Origin: Dysgonomonadaceae bacterium zrk40
GTDB lineage: Bacteria > Bacteroidota > Bacteroidia > Bacteroidales > Dysgonomonadaceae
Reading direction: 5' to 3'
DNA: 64,000 bases
Assembly: GCA_016916535.1 (NCBI GenBank)
Contig: CP070277.1
Span: 1 to 64,000, forward strand
Under the pieces are notes generated by a model. The model was not told where the DNA came from. It searched no databases and worked only from the letters and a program-made list of their open reading frames with translations. The translations under genes were made by a program, and so were the position numbers. Positions 28,886-38,589 of the stretch are shown here, piece after piece (the first letter of the stretch is position 1; every line of letters begins with the position of its first letter).

Positions 28886-29851
28886 TTAAGCCGATAGGCC
28901 GTTGGAGAACAGGAATATCATGTAGGCCGCATAGAGAGCCAGCATGAGCACACCCCATATCCGCCCGATGGATTTGGCCGCAAACAGCAGCGTCAGCAGC
29001 AACAACGCGGCTCCAAGCATCACCGGCGCGTCGATCTGGCGAAACCGCGCTGCAACCTCGATTGGATGTATCAGTACTGTTACGCCAAGGATTGCGAGGA
29101 TGTTGAAAATGTTCGAACCTATCACATTGCCCAGAACCACATCGGAATGACGTCGGACAGCGGCGACGACGGCCGTGGCGAGTTCCGGCAGGGAGGTTCC
29201 GATGGCGACGAGTGACAGCCCGATGACCGCATCCGGCACACCGAAATCACGAGCAATGTTGACAGCTCCTTCGACCAACAAGTCAGCTCCGAATACCAGC
29301 GCAGCTATTCCACCGATTGCCAAGACCGGTGCCAGCCAAGGTCGTGTCAGGGGGATATCTTTCAATTCGTCGGTCTGATGCTGGAAGGCCTTTGCCTTGC
29401 GATCCCGCCGTTCCAACCAGTAGCTTGCGCCAAGGTAGCCAGCGAGTACAACCAGCATTGCGCCGCCTTCCAGACGGGTGATGACCGCGCCCTGGACCAG
29501 CGCAAATGCGGCAAGCGTTACGAGGGACGCAATCACCGCCTCGCGAACGGCTGTTCGCTCCCAGTTCGCTATGGGAGCGATCACGGCCGCTATGCCTACG
29601 ATCAGCAGCACGTTGGCGATGTTCGAACCCACCACATTTCCGAGCGCTATTTCCGGCGCGCCATCAAGGGCAGCGTTTACCGATACAAGCAGTTCAGGCG
29701 TGGATGTCCCGAACCCGACAATGACCAGTCCAATCAAAAGTTTGGATATACCCAGTCGTTCGGCGATGGCTACCGAGCCTCGCACCAAGCCCTCACCACC
29801 GATGAAAAGAAGAAAGAGACCTGCCACAACGAGCACAAGATCAGGGAGCAT
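28886..29851 (-). CDS. Calcium/sodium antiporter of the CaCA family (YrbG-like)
   Basis: This 321-residue membrane protein has about ten helices in two homologous halves. Each half carries an alpha repeat: GTSTPELLVSVNA plus GNVVGSNIANVLLIVG near 48-88, and GTSLPELATAVVA plus GNVIGSNIFNILAILG near 216-256. These bind the exchanged cations. It is the usual size for bacterial K-independent exchangers and looks intact. Confidence 0.92.
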   Translation of the reverse strand: MLPDLVLVVAGLFLLFIGGEGLVRGSVAIAERLGISKLLIGLVIVGFGTSTPELLVSVNAALDGAPEIALGNVVGSNIANVLLIVGIAAVIAPIANWERTAVREAVIASLVTLAAFALVQGAVITRLEGGAMLVVLAGYLGASYWLERRDRKAKAFQHQTDELKDIPLTRPWLAPVLAIGGIAALVFGADLLVEGAVNIARDFGVPDAVIGLSLVAIGTSLPELATAVVAAVRRHSDVVLGNVIGSNIFNILAILGVTVLIHPIEVAARFRQIDAPVMLGAALLLLTLLFAAKSIGRIWGVLMLALYAAYMIFLFSNGLSA

Positions 29852-29956
29852 TCGAGTCCTCGTCTTTCAAAACTTATTCTGGTTCTGTAAACATCTTAGA
29901 CGTCAACAGGCACGTGCGAAACGGCCAGACAAACCCAAGCGATTGTCTTCACAACG

Positions 29957-30238
29957 TCAAAAATCGAACAAATCACTGAGGAACGATTCCTTTTTCTTTT
30001 TTTTGTAAGACCTCGATCCGTCACTGGCTCGGTCGTCATCGTGGTCGCGCCCAAATGAAGGCGCCTCGCGACTGTCGCGCCCCCGCTGGGGTTTCATCGC
30101 AGCTTGGCCCGATCGTTCGATAATCTTGTCCAGTTCGCCACGGTCCAGCCAAACTCCGCGGCATTTGGGGCAGTAATCAATCTCTATACCGCTACGTTCG
30201 GCAATGACGAGGGTTTGACCGTCCAGCGGACACTGCAT
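29957..30238 (-). CDS. TFIIB-type zinc-ribbon protein
   Basis: This 93-residue protein starts MQCPLDGQTLVIAERSG and has a second half-site YCPKCRGVWLDRGELDKII. Only one Cys lies in the first half (MQCPLDG), the pattern of the zf-TFIIB family in bacteria. The tail is very charged (SYKKKKKES) and ends FLSDLFDF. The start at 30238 was chosen by homology within a longer open frame. Confidence 0.75.
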   Translation of the reverse strand: MQCPLDGQTLVIAERSGIEIDYCPKCRGVWLDRGELDKIIERSGQAAMKPQRGRDSREAPSFGRDHDDDRASDGSRSYKKKKKESFLSDLFDF

Positions 30239-30414
30239 GCGTTTTCTCCTGCTCTCGAGTTCAGGTTCAAGCATCCAATTGGGCATTGGAGGCGGGATTA
30301 CAACCCTTGCCAGAGGGATCCGGTCTTGGCACCTCCTATTCCATAGCTTGGCACAAAATCGTGAAGTGAAACGGTCCGATCGATCAGGTGTCAGGATTTC
30401 CAGTTGGACGCTCC

Positions 30415-30918
30415 TCACGTAGGCAGGATATCAATGTAACGAGATATCTCTCCGACCACCACCCTGAGAGATTCAGACGCCGTGAGCAGAAAGCCGCCAG
30501 CCGCCACGACCAAGAAAGCCGCCATGGCGGCGGCTCGACCATGACCATGTGCATCACGGGGTGATCTTGACAACGAAATACAAATAAAGACCGAAGCCTG
30601 TAGCGCGATCGTTGCAACCAACCTTGGCGCCAGCGAGGACCAGTCCGTTTCGACCCCCCAAAACGTCCAGCCGAGGGTAAACAGATAAGAAAGAAGATAG
30701 GCCCACATGCCGGCGCTGGACGTATTGGCCATCCCCGTGCCGGAGATCACAAGACCAAGCCCGCCAAGCAGATCGAACCAGGTCTCACCCAGCGCGATGA
30801 GCCAGAGGCCGCCGATGCCCAACACGATCCCGAGCAAAGTCATCAAGATCTTAAGACTGACGCAGTACCAGTACGCCGGATCTTTGAGGCGGTGGTGGGT
30901 GCTCTCGTTCACTATCAT
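30415..30918 (-). CDS. Stand-alone membrane domain of a PQQ glucose dehydrogenase
   Basis: This 167-residue protein has five hydrophobic segments. It matches only the N-terminal anchor of membrane-bound quinoprotein dehydrogenases (GIVLGIGGLWLIALGETW, GLGLVISGTGM, TLGWTFWGVETDWSSLAPRL). The catalytic PQQ beta-propeller is absent, and the gene stops where the periplasmic part would begin. Start 30918 has GAGGAAAAG upstream. It may be a relic or a separate small membrane protein family derived from the anchor. Confidence 0.65.
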   Translation of the reverse strand: MIVNESTHHRLKDPAYWYCVSLKILMTLLGIVLGIGGLWLIALGETWFDLLGGLGLVISGTGMANTSSAGMWAYLLSYLFTLGWTFWGVETDWSSLAPRLVATIALQASVFICISLSRSPRDAHGHGRAAAMAAFLVVAAGGFLLTASESLRVVVGEISRYIDILPT

Positions 30919-31653
30919 CTTTTCCTCGCACTTCATCGAGACTGCGTTTGTCGCCGACCTGCGAGTGGCCGGCGAGCGGCTCCTGAGCTTCGAACTGACG
31001 AATGCGGTGATTGTTCCAAGGGATGAACGGTCTCCGCTTTGGCACGCGGCGGCCGCTCGGAGCCTCCCCGAACCCTCCACTCGCACCGCTGCATTGAGTG
31101 GCCTTCATCTCGATGACGCGCCTCTTTCATTCCGAGGCTGTTCCGTTCCACGAGGCAACACCCGCCGTCGGTTACGTCGCCATTCAAAAAAACAGCGTTG
31201 CCCTGAACTGAAGACGAGCTTTTGTCGTTCCGTCACCGCAGCAACAGGCTGTCGTCCGCCCTCTGAAACCTCTATGCGAAAGCAAAAGGCCGATCTCTCC
31301 TATTGTTACGAGGAAGTCTGTGCCCATTATTATATGACGCTGACGCGCAAACCCGCCACCGCATTACAGGAGAACGGCTCGATCGAGGATTTACACGGCC
31401 ATCTGCAGAATCCGATCTAGTCGCCTAGCAGACACTGATTCGAATGAGCAAGCGATTGCTGCGCGCGATATCGAGGCTCTCGTGCCGCCGTGGAACTTCA
31501 TGTCAAACATGGTCCTCTAGGCGCTTTCCTCTCACCTCACATTCAGCTTCTGACCTTCTTCCGTGACATGGTGTCCACCTATCTTTGGTGGACACCTCAT
31601 GCATGACTGCCCTCAACGGCAAAAGGTACAGCAGAGATCGCGCTTGGAGATGA
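30919..31653. other. 735-bp gap with one long inverted repeat
   Basis: No frame with recognisable homology or good start signals was found. At 31570-31596 a perfect 10-bp repeat GGTGTCCACC-N7-GGTGGACACC lies 58 bp beyond the degP stop. It could terminate degP transcription or be an insertion-sequence end. The rest may hold promoters for the leftward cargo genes. Confidence 0.5.
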
Positions 31654-33180
31654 TTAGCTCTGCTGAACCGGCAAGGCCACAAAACGGCTGCCTCGCTCCC
31701 CTTCAATCTGGAAGAGGGCGTGCTCTCTGTTAGACTTTTGAACGTCGTTCAAGATGGCCTTGGCATCATCAATGTCGCTTACCTTCCGGTTATTGATTGA
31801 GGCGATGCGTTCGCCTTCGAAGATGCCCTGCAACGCAGCATCGGATTCTGGATCGACTTTGGCGATCACCAGGCCATTGCCTTCCTGGGCAGGGGCAACC
31901 GTCAGTCCAACACTTGGCAGCGCCTGAAATGTGCTCGGCGCTATCGTGTCCTGGCTTTCGGCTGTATTGACATCAGCTTTCGCCAGATTCCCAAGCGTTA
32001 GATCGATCGATTTCGTTTCTCCGTCTCTCCATACCGAGAGCTGGACCTTGCTTGAAGGGCCGGCGGACGCGATCTTGACTGAGAGATCGCTGGCGTCCTC
32101 GATCGGCTCATCATTCAAGGCTACAATGACATCTCCTGTCTCGATACCAGCTCTGGCCGCTGGAGAGCCTTGCATGGGTTCGACAACAAGCGCGCCTCGG
32201 TCCGCCTGAAGGCCAAGCGATTCTGCAATCTCGGCGTCCACCGGCTGGATCTGCACGCCAAGCCAGCCGCGCTCGACCTTGCCGTCATCGATGAGGTCCT
32301 GCACAACGTCCTGCGCCACGTACGCTGGAATTGCGAAAGCGATTCCGACATTGCCACCAGAGGGTGAGAAGATCGCAGTGTTGATGCCCACGACTTCTCC
32401 ATTCAAATTGAATGCCGGACCGCCGGAGTTACCACGATTCACTGCGGCGTCGATCTGGATGTAATCGTCATAAGGGCCGGTTCCGATATCGCGACCAAGT
32501 GCTGATACGATACCGGCGGTCACGGAACCGCCAAGTCCAAAGGGATTGCCAACCGCGACCACCCAGTCGCCCACGCGCACGTCCTCGTCTTCGGCAAAAT
32601 CGACATACGTAAAATTCCGCTTGTCGTCGACCTTGAGTACCGCCAAATCCGTTCGGCTGTCTTTGCCGACAAGCTTCGCATCGAGTTCGGTCCCGTCATC
32701 AAGAAGAATACTAAACTCAGATCCGTTATCTACGACATGGTTGTTTGTGACGACATAACCGTCGTCAGAGATGAAGAAGCCCGAGCCTTGTGAGATTGGG
32801 TGAACTTCTCGCGGAGCTTCGCCTTTCCCTTGATAGGGGGTGGCAAAGCCTGGTCCACCAAATTGGTCGAAGAAACGCCGTAGAGGATGATTCTCGGGCA
32901 GTCTGTCGAGACCATTCCCAAAACCGTAGCCAGGTAGATTGTCTGAAACCTGTTTGACTTCGCCTCTGACCCGAACCGACACCACTGCTGGCGACACCGC
33001 GCTGACGACATCGGCGAAGCCAGGGTTCTCTGCCGGGGCTTCAATTTGAACCGGATCAGCAAAAGCGTTGATCGCGGAGCCAGTGATACCTCCATAGACG
33101 ACCGCAGCTACAAGTCCTGCTGCCGCTGAGCCTTTGAGAATGGTTTTGAGTCGTGTCGAGTTATTGGCTTCGTTCATCAA
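31654..33180 (-). CDS. degP: Periplasmic Do/DegP-type serine protease
   Basis: This 508-residue HtrA-family protease has an N-terminal signal anchor (about 18-40). The trypsin-like domain has catalytic triad H148 (TNNHVV), D178 (SRTDLA) and S252 (GNSGGP). Two PDZ domains follow at about 290-385 and 405-500. It degrades or refolds misfolded envelope proteins. Such plasmid copies often accompany metal or heat resistance. It is complete. Confidence 0.93.
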   Translation of the reverse strand: MMNEANNSTRLKTILKGSAAAGLVAAVVYGGITGSAINAFADPVQIEAPAENPGFADVVSAVSPAVVSVRVRGEVKQVSDNLPGYGFGNGLDRLPENHPLRRFFDQFGGPGFATPYQGKGEAPREVHPISQGSGFFISDDGYVVTNNHVVDNGSEFSILLDDGTELDAKLVGKDSRTDLAVLKVDDKRNFTYVDFAEDEDVRVGDWVVAVGNPFGLGGSVTAGIVSALGRDIGTGPYDDYIQIDAAVNRGNSGGPAFNLNGEVVGINTAIFSPSGGNVGIAFAIPAYVAQDVVQDLIDDGKVERGWLGVQIQPVDAEIAESLGLQADRGALVVEPMQGSPAARAGIETGDVIVALNDEPIEDASDLSVKIASAGPSSKVQLSVWRDGETKSIDLTLGNLAKADVNTAESQDTIAPSTFQALPSVGLTVAPAQEGNGLVIAKVDPESDAALQGIFEGERIASINNRKVSDIDDAKAILNDVQKSNREHALFQIEGERGSRFVALPVQQS

Positions 33181-33332
33181 TCAAGTTCTCCTATCCGCTT
33201 ATGGCCGGTGGCTCTTTTGCCACAGGATAAAAGCTGCCGCATTACGAGGAGATTGAAAGTTGATGAAAGATTGTTAAGGCGATCAGAAGGTTGCCGATGA
33301 CTTGAGCCAATGCAAATTTCGTGCAGCTTGAT

Positions 33333-33857
33333 TCAATTGATAGCCTCGCCAGGGTATACGCCCCACAAAGCAAGCTGATTGACATAACCTTCCACGGAAG
33401 GATCGCCTGCCGAAACGTTGCACCAGGCCGTGTTACATGAATTGACGTTGACCAAAACTTTGCTCTCCAGCTTCGCCCTTACGTCTCCGTCAAAGGACGG
33501 ACGCTCGCGCAGAGCCGTATACCCCTTCTTCCACGGCGCAACCACTGCTGTCCGCTTTCCGGATAACAGTACCTCATGCATCCAGCCGACGTCGGCAGAA
33601 TAATCTCTGACCTGTCTCCAGTTCCCGTATTCAGCCAGCACCTCCAATGGAAAGCCGGGCTCAGTGTAGACCAACTTAATCCGATATTGCAGGCCGGGCC
33701 CGACCCGCATGTTTGCTTTCTCTGACTTGAGAGAAACAAAGCGAGGAAGCGGGAACCCCGTTTCCTGGCCTTTTTCCTCAAGCGCTTGAGCGCCATTAGG
33801 CAGTACTGATGCAGCAATATAGAGGGAAGCGAAGAGCGATAGGAAATTCAACTTCAT
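33333..33857 (-). CDS. Secreted bacterial SH3-domain protein
   Basis: This 174-residue protein has a signal peptide (MKLNFLSLFASLYIAASVLP). Two SH3_4-like repeats follow: LKSEKANMRVGPGLQYRIKLVY near 44-65, and KKGYTALRERPSFDGDVRAKLE near 111-132. Such proteins bind peptidoglycan or act as envelope adaptors. It is separated from degP by 150 bp and read in the same direction. Confidence 0.8.
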   Translation of the reverse strand: MKLNFLSLFASLYIAASVLPNGAQALEEKGQETGFPLPRFVSLKSEKANMRVGPGLQYRIKLVYTEPGFPLEVLAEYGNWRQVRDYSADVGWMHEVLLSGKRTAVVAPWKKGYTALRERPSFDGDVRAKLESKVLVNVNSCNTAWCNVSAGDPSVEGYVNQLALWGVYPGEAIN

Positions 33858-33977
33858 TATAGTTGTTTCTCAAAAAATGGCGGCTTTTGATCACCGACCA
33901 AAGCCACCATCTAAATAAGAACTAGTTGAGAATGTCGGAGTTTGATAATATTGTCCCACATCCCACTGGTTAGCTTT

Positions 33978-34340
33978 TTAACTTTCTGCTGCGGCAAGTA
34001 ATTGCTCGGCGCATGCTTCAGCGACTTCGTCGTTGGGTTCTTCGCTACCGGGAAGCGTTGCCCAGCCCTTTTCTTCTATCCAATCACCTTGGCTCCAGGC
34101 GCTCTCTTGCTCAAGGGCGGCTATATATTTCTCTTGCTGCGTCTCAGCGACCTTATTGAACCGCGCAACGCAAATCGGCGTTAGAGCGGCAATGACCGCA
34201 CGGTCAGCCTCATTCGCGGCTTGTTCTTCCGCAGCGCCGCTGGTCACCAGCCAACCGGCACTCATCGTGAAAATCGTTATGGCAGCGGCACCACATACCG
34301 CGCCCCAAGCTGCGGGCTTTATCCAGGATGGTATAGTCAT
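33978..34340 (-). CDS. Membrane-anchored hypothetical protein (120 residues)
   Basis: One transmembrane helix (about 12-34) is followed by an acidic periplasmic helix-rich region: EEQAANEADRAVIAALTPIC, ending EACAEQLLAAAES. Two cysteines (near 57 and 111) could pair. No family is recognised, but small plasmid proteins with this layout often sit next to metal-stress genes. Confidence 0.6.
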   Translation of the reverse strand: MTIPSWIKPAAWGAVCGAAAITIFTMSAGWLVTSGAAEEQAANEADRAVIAALTPICVARFNKVAETQQEKYIAALEQESAWSQGDWIEEKGWATLPGSEEPNDEVAEACAEQLLAAAES

Positions 34341-35044
34341 GTTTCATGATCTCCTTCCTCGGGAAGCCTAACATGCGGTGGCTGAGAGTCAAAACTCGGT
34401 GATTCAGACCCTCGGATGGGAAGATATTTGGTAGCAATGAAGCACCGTATCACGTTGGGGTAGCCGACTTGTCTCTGCTCAACCTAGTCAATGGATACCT
34501 GTCGAGCTTCAGTCGCAGTGTGAGGCCTGCCGGTTCTAGAGACCGTTTGCCTTATTCTGGGCAACCACTCCGGATTGAGCTTCGCCTTGCATTGGGTTCA
34601 GACGGACGCAGGTGCGCTGGGCGAGTGCCGCTGCTGCTTAGCCAATACGGTGTCGAAGAACAATTGCCGACAATAATAATAGGGAGGTCGCATTGGAGGG
34701 ATCGATTTTGCAATTGAAGTGAACCGCCAACTATTGATGCCCTTCATGGTCCCAAGCGCCGTTCTGTTTGTGGTAGGTTGCTTATCGCTGCCCAATGATG
34801 TTACCGAGGGCGCGATGGCAAATGCTCCGTTTGAGATAGCGGATTTCCTCGCTGAGACCATCCACTGAGACTCTCTCGGGTGGCGCCGGAAGATCGCCGA
34901 ACGAGATCGAAATGAAGCACAGGATTTTTCCTCCTGCAGCAACTATCCAAATGGTTCGATTTTGACGACCAAGCTCGACGGTGACGGATTCCAAAAGACT
35001 GTGCCGGAAGACCGATACCGTCGCGCCAAGGGAGATAACAACGT
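34341..35044. other. 704-bp gap without a convincing gene
   Basis: Short frames on both strands lack homology. The only mildly interesting one is 34719-34868 (+, GTG start, 49 codons), whose product has a lipobox-like FVVGC after a hydrophobic stretch but no ribosome site at proper spacing. Confidence 0.4.
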
Positions 35045-35764
35045 ATGAAATTTCTCGCATTTCGGCTCTTTCTGGTGGTCGTGGCCGCAGGACTGTCAGC
35101 CTGCGCATCGACTAGGGATGTGCCTCGACCCGAAAAGCCGAAGCCAGTGGTGTACGATGCCCGCTATGACGCCGTCACCGATGAACCGTTCATTGTGCCG
35201 GCTGTCAATATGAGACAATTCGACCCTGAATTCCGGCGCAGGATCGTTGATGATCCGACCGGCGAGCAGCCGGGAACGCTGGTCGTCGATCCGGAAAAAC
35301 GGTTCCTCTATCTCGTTATGGATGACGGCAAGGCCATGCGCTACGGAGTGGGCGTTGGTCGTGCAGGCATGGATTGGTCCGGTACGGCCACCGTTGCTTA
35401 CAAACGCGAATGGCCGACATGGACACCCACGCAGGACATGATCAGACGAGATCCCGAAACCTATCAGAAATGGGCAGATGGAATGGATGGAGGGCCGATG
35501 AATCCGCTCGGTGCCCGGGCGCTCTATCTGTTCGAGGATGGCAAGGATACGCTGTACCGAATCCACGGCACCAACGAACCATGGTCAATCGGCAAGGCCA
35601 TGTCTTCGGGCTGCATTCGAATGATGAACCAAGACGTCATGGATCTTTATCGCCGTGTGCCTGACGGATCAAAGGTCGTCGTGCTGCCTACCGGAGAGGA
35701 AAAATCCGTCGCGCGGAACACTACAACCCAGACCCGCTGGAGAGGGCTCGATAGCGGAGCCTAA
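35045..35764 (+). CDS. L,D-transpeptidase lipoprotein (YkuD domain)
   Basis: This 239-residue lipoprotein has lipobox LSAC (Cys20) followed by ASTRDVP. The YkuD domain spans about 75-205 and has the catalytic motif HGTNEPWSIGKAMSSGCIRM, with the nucleophilic Cys in SGCIRM near 185. It forms 3-3 cross-links in peptidoglycan or attaches proteins to it. The residues after the lipid cysteine repeat the STRDVP of DotD. Confidence 0.9.
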   Translation: MKFLAFRLFLVVVAAGLSACASTRDVPRPEKPKPVVYDARYDAVTDEPFIVPAVNMRQFDPEFRRRIVDDPTGEQPGTLVVDPEKRFLYLVMDDGKAMRYGVGVGRAGMDWSGTATVAYKREWPTWTPTQDMIRRDPETYQKWADGMDGGPMNPLGARALYLFEDGKDTLYRIHGTNEPWSIGKAMSSGCIRMMNQDVMDLYRRVPDGSKVVVLPTGEEKSVARNTTTQTRWRGLDSGA

Positions 35765-36143
35765 GGGCAAGGAAGCGGAACCCTCTTGGCGCCGCAGTCA
35801 AGCGCACACAATCAGGAGATGACGTCGGCGGTATGCGTATTTCGAAGGAACGGGAGAGTCTTTTCGTTAATTCCGGAACAGTCTAGCCTGGTCGATTATC
35901 GCTTGTCGGGCAGGACTCGTCGGCGATTGAGTTCGCCTTCTTCAGCGCCGGTCAAATTGGATGATGTTTTCTGCCGCCGCATGCTGTCTCCTTGGAGCGT
36001 AAGCGCCGTGCGTTTTGGACCCGATCGAGGCGTTGTTCTGGGATCATGTCGTGCCACTGGAAGCCGGGCAGAAGCCGGAACTTTCGAGAATTTGTGTTGA
36101 GGCTTCGGCGAAATCCTCAAGTCGATGGGATGCTGCAGCTTCA
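35765..36143. other. 379-bp gap, no gene seen
   Basis: The region between the convergent L,D-transpeptidase and RHH genes has only short frames without homology or ribosome sites. No strong hairpin was found. It marks the right border of the cargo block inside the secretion locus. Confidence 0.4.
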
Positions 36144-36353
36144 TCAAGGTTTCTGGATATGCGTATCATCGGTTATCCGCTGCTCTAGTTTGGTATCGAA
36201 GCTGAAACCGCCGTGATTGTCTTCGATAAACCCTGCAACCGCTTGGCGTATCAGCGCATGTGGTGTGCTGTTCAGACGATTGGCCAGTGCGTTTAGTTTG
36301 CCGCGCGTATCGACATCCAACCGAACAGAAACGGGAGAGTTGGTGTCAGGCAT
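36144..36353 (-). CDS. Ribbon-helix-helix DNA-binding protein
   Basis: This 69-residue protein has SVRLDVDTRGKLNALANRLNSTPHALIRQAVAGFI, the strand-helix-helix pattern of CopG/Arc-type regulators. It starts 13 bp after dotA as the last gene of the minus-strand secretion operon. It may regulate transfer or act as an antitoxin without a visible toxin. Confidence 0.75.
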   Translation of the reverse strand: MPDTNSPVSVRLDVDTRGKLNALANRLNSTPHALIRQAVAGFIEDNHGGFSFDTKLEQRITDDTHIQKP

Positions 36354-36366
36354 TTCGGCTCCTTCC

Positions 36367-38586
36367 TTAATCGTTATTTTTCGCTGCGTTGCCAGCGATG
36401 CGTCTATTTAGAGAATGGCCTCCCGAAGTTGTCAGGCTACCCATCGAGCCAGCTGTTCCACCAGCGGCAACATTGGCCCGCATGGCTGCATGCGTGTCGA
36501 GATCGCTGACAGCATCCGGTTCGATCAATCGGAACACCTTGCCAGGGAATTCGGCGATCAAGGCAAAAGAACGTTCCAGCATGACGACATATGCGAAGAG
36601 CATGAACACCATGATGGCCAAAATGCCGATGAACCAGGTGATTTGGGTGTAGCTGTCACCAGACAGAGCCTGCGCTGCAGTGATGGCATAATAGAAGCCC
36701 CCGTTGAGAAGCGTTCCACCAATCCGGAAGATGATCATGCCCACGAGAAGCCCGAAGAGCATGAGCACTGGTGTTGCCGTCAGCGCCAGCAACATGACGT
36801 ATCCGCGTCTGGCCTGCCGACCGCCCAAACCTTCGCCTTCCATCGACAAGTGAGCGATCGCCCACAGTGGTGCGGCAAAAATCATCTCGACAACCAACAG
36901 GAAGAAGGCCGTCACGCCGATGACCCAAATCACGGTGGGGATCATCGGTAGCACAAACGCCATGAAGTAGCCGGCGACTGAGATCCCGCTCAAGACCCAG
37001 CCGAGAAAGCCGGCGAACGCGATCACGGACTGTCCAAGAAAAGGCACCGCTGCCAGCACCGCGAGCGAAATCATGATGACGCCGCTATAGAACGCCAGCT
37101 GATTACCGACGGCGATCAGGCCCACCATAGGGTCGCCGTCATTGGCAGCCGGGTTTAGAAAGTCGAAGGCTTCGTACAGATTGCCGGCAGACACCATATA
37201 GGATGTCATATCGGCCGTTGAATCTGCAAACGCTGCACGCTCGTTGGTAAAGGCCCGTACATCGCTTCGGGCGACGCTCTCGTTCCACCATTCGACGACA
37301 CCATTGTAGGTGCCGGCGAAACTCTCAAGAAATTTTGTGGCGTCTCCCTGGGCTGAACCGAACAGATACCAATTGGCGTCGTCATACTGCGAGGCAATAG
37401 ACTCTCCGACCCGACCTTTCGGATTAGCCGTCGCTCCGATCGCGCCGCCGGGTGTTGTCTGCGGAATTCCTCCCGCGACGGCCGATGCGTCGGCGGTAAA
37501 GCGGCTGATCAGCTGATAGTAGTAGCCGGCTTGCAGCCATCCGCCATCCTTCAGACTGGCAGAGAGGTCGATGTTCTGCTCCTTGTCGCCTATGCCGTTG
37601 ATGTTGATCGTTTCTGTTTCGGATGCCGCGGATTGCACGTCCTTTTGCAACTTAACGGTTGCGATATAGTCCTTGAGGATGTTGGCATGAAGTTCGCGCC
37701 ATTCCGCAAGGTCATCTGCAAGGCCCCTATAATCGGGTAAAGGCTGCCTTTGCGAAACCGCCAGGGCGACTGAATCCGCCGTCGGCGCATAGTTGTTGGT
37801 GACCTGAGTAACCGCGTCACGCATGGCCTTTGCATAATCGGCATATGTTTTGTTCGATGACGCAGCAATCCTCTGGAAACCTTTGGTTTCGGAGGGAAGC
37901 GTGATCGTGCCGCACGCACCCCGATAGTTGGGCATGTCATAGGAGAGCGCCAAGCTGCCGCTGGCCGTTGTACGCCAGTTTTTGGTAATGCCGGCAATGT
38001 CGCCACCACCCTTTGCAGCTTCAGCGTTGTAGACAGCCCGGCACATCTCCATGCGCCAAACAGCCTGAATGAACTGACCGTCCTTTTGGGACATATCCGT
38101 GCCAACGATCGGCATGTGGTCGTTGAAGACGAGATCCACACTTTTCTGCCAGAAATACGATGCCGTGCCCGTACCAAACTGCACCAGATAGGCCGCTGCG
38201 TGCTGCACGCCATTGTACCCCGTCGCAGGTATGGGAATGAGCAGCGCTGCTGCGACCAGTGTGCGGATCGGCGCCCACAGGGATGAATGACGTCGGCCGA
38301 GGACTTCGCCGTGGTGCGCCGATTCCATCGTCCCGATAATAATGTTGTAGGTCAGCAGGATCGCGCCGAGGGCGAAGAACAGAATATTGAAGTCCGAGAT
38401 CAGCACCGAGATCAGGGTTTTGTCGTTCGGGCCGGGAAAAAGCGGACCAAAAATCATGTTCAGATAGGTGTTCGTCCGTTCGTCGCCGCCGCCGGACAGA
38501 ATGTCCACGACATCGATTTCCTGTGCGAACGCGCCGGAGCTGGTAAAGATGAAGGCCAGGGGCAGACCTTTGAAAAATCGCCGCAA
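36367..38586 (-). CDS. dotA: DotA/TraY-like polytopic membrane protein
   Basis: This 739-residue protein has a signal peptide (cleavage near FAQ22). It has a large periplasmic loop (about 150-440) and membrane clusters near 60-85, 105-120 and 495-680. SSLWAPIRTLVAAALLIPIP and the C-terminal multi-helix block match DotA of Legionella and TraY of IncI plasmids, an inner-membrane channel component. It is intact and ends the operon before the RHH gene. Confidence 0.88.
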   Translation of the reverse strand: MRRFFKGLPLAFIFTSSGAFAQEIDVVDILSGGGDERTNTYLNMIFGPLFPGPNDKTLISVLISDFNILFFALGAILLTYNIIIGTMESAHHGEVLGRRHSSLWAPIRTLVAAALLIPIPATGYNGVQHAAAYLVQFGTGTASYFWQKSVDLVFNDHMPIVGTDMSQKDGQFIQAVWRMEMCRAVYNAEAAKGGGDIAGITKNWRTTASGSLALSYDMPNYRGACGTITLPSETKGFQRIAASSNKTYADYAKAMRDAVTQVTNNYAPTADSVALAVSQRQPLPDYRGLADDLAEWRELHANILKDYIATVKLQKDVQSAASETETININGIGDKEQNIDLSASLKDGGWLQAGYYYQLISRFTADASAVAGGIPQTTPGGAIGATANPKGRVGESIASQYDDANWYLFGSAQGDATKFLESFAGTYNGVVEWWNESVARSDVRAFTNERAAFADSTADMTSYMVSAGNLYEAFDFLNPAANDGDPMVGLIAVGNQLAFYSGVIMISLAVLAAVPFLGQSVIAFAGFLGWVLSGISVAGYFMAFVLPMIPTVIWVIGVTAFFLLVVEMIFAAPLWAIAHLSMEGEGLGGRQARRGYVMLLALTATPVLMLFGLLVGMIIFRIGGTLLNGGFYYAITAAQALSGDSYTQITWFIGILAIMVFMLFAYVVMLERSFALIAEFPGKVFRLIEPDAVSDLDTHAAMRANVAAGGTAGSMGSLTTSGGHSLNRRIAGNAAKNND

Positions 38587-38589
38587 GGT

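Noticed and set aside
30937-31420. Plus-strand frame with a 48-residue tail MRKQKADLSYC
   Set aside because: No homology and no ribosome site; most of it is opposite the dehydrogenase-anchor gene.
34719-34868. 49-codon frame with a lipobox-like FVVGC
   Set aside because: GTG start without a properly spaced ribosome site, no homology and no coupling to neighbours; too weak to annotate.
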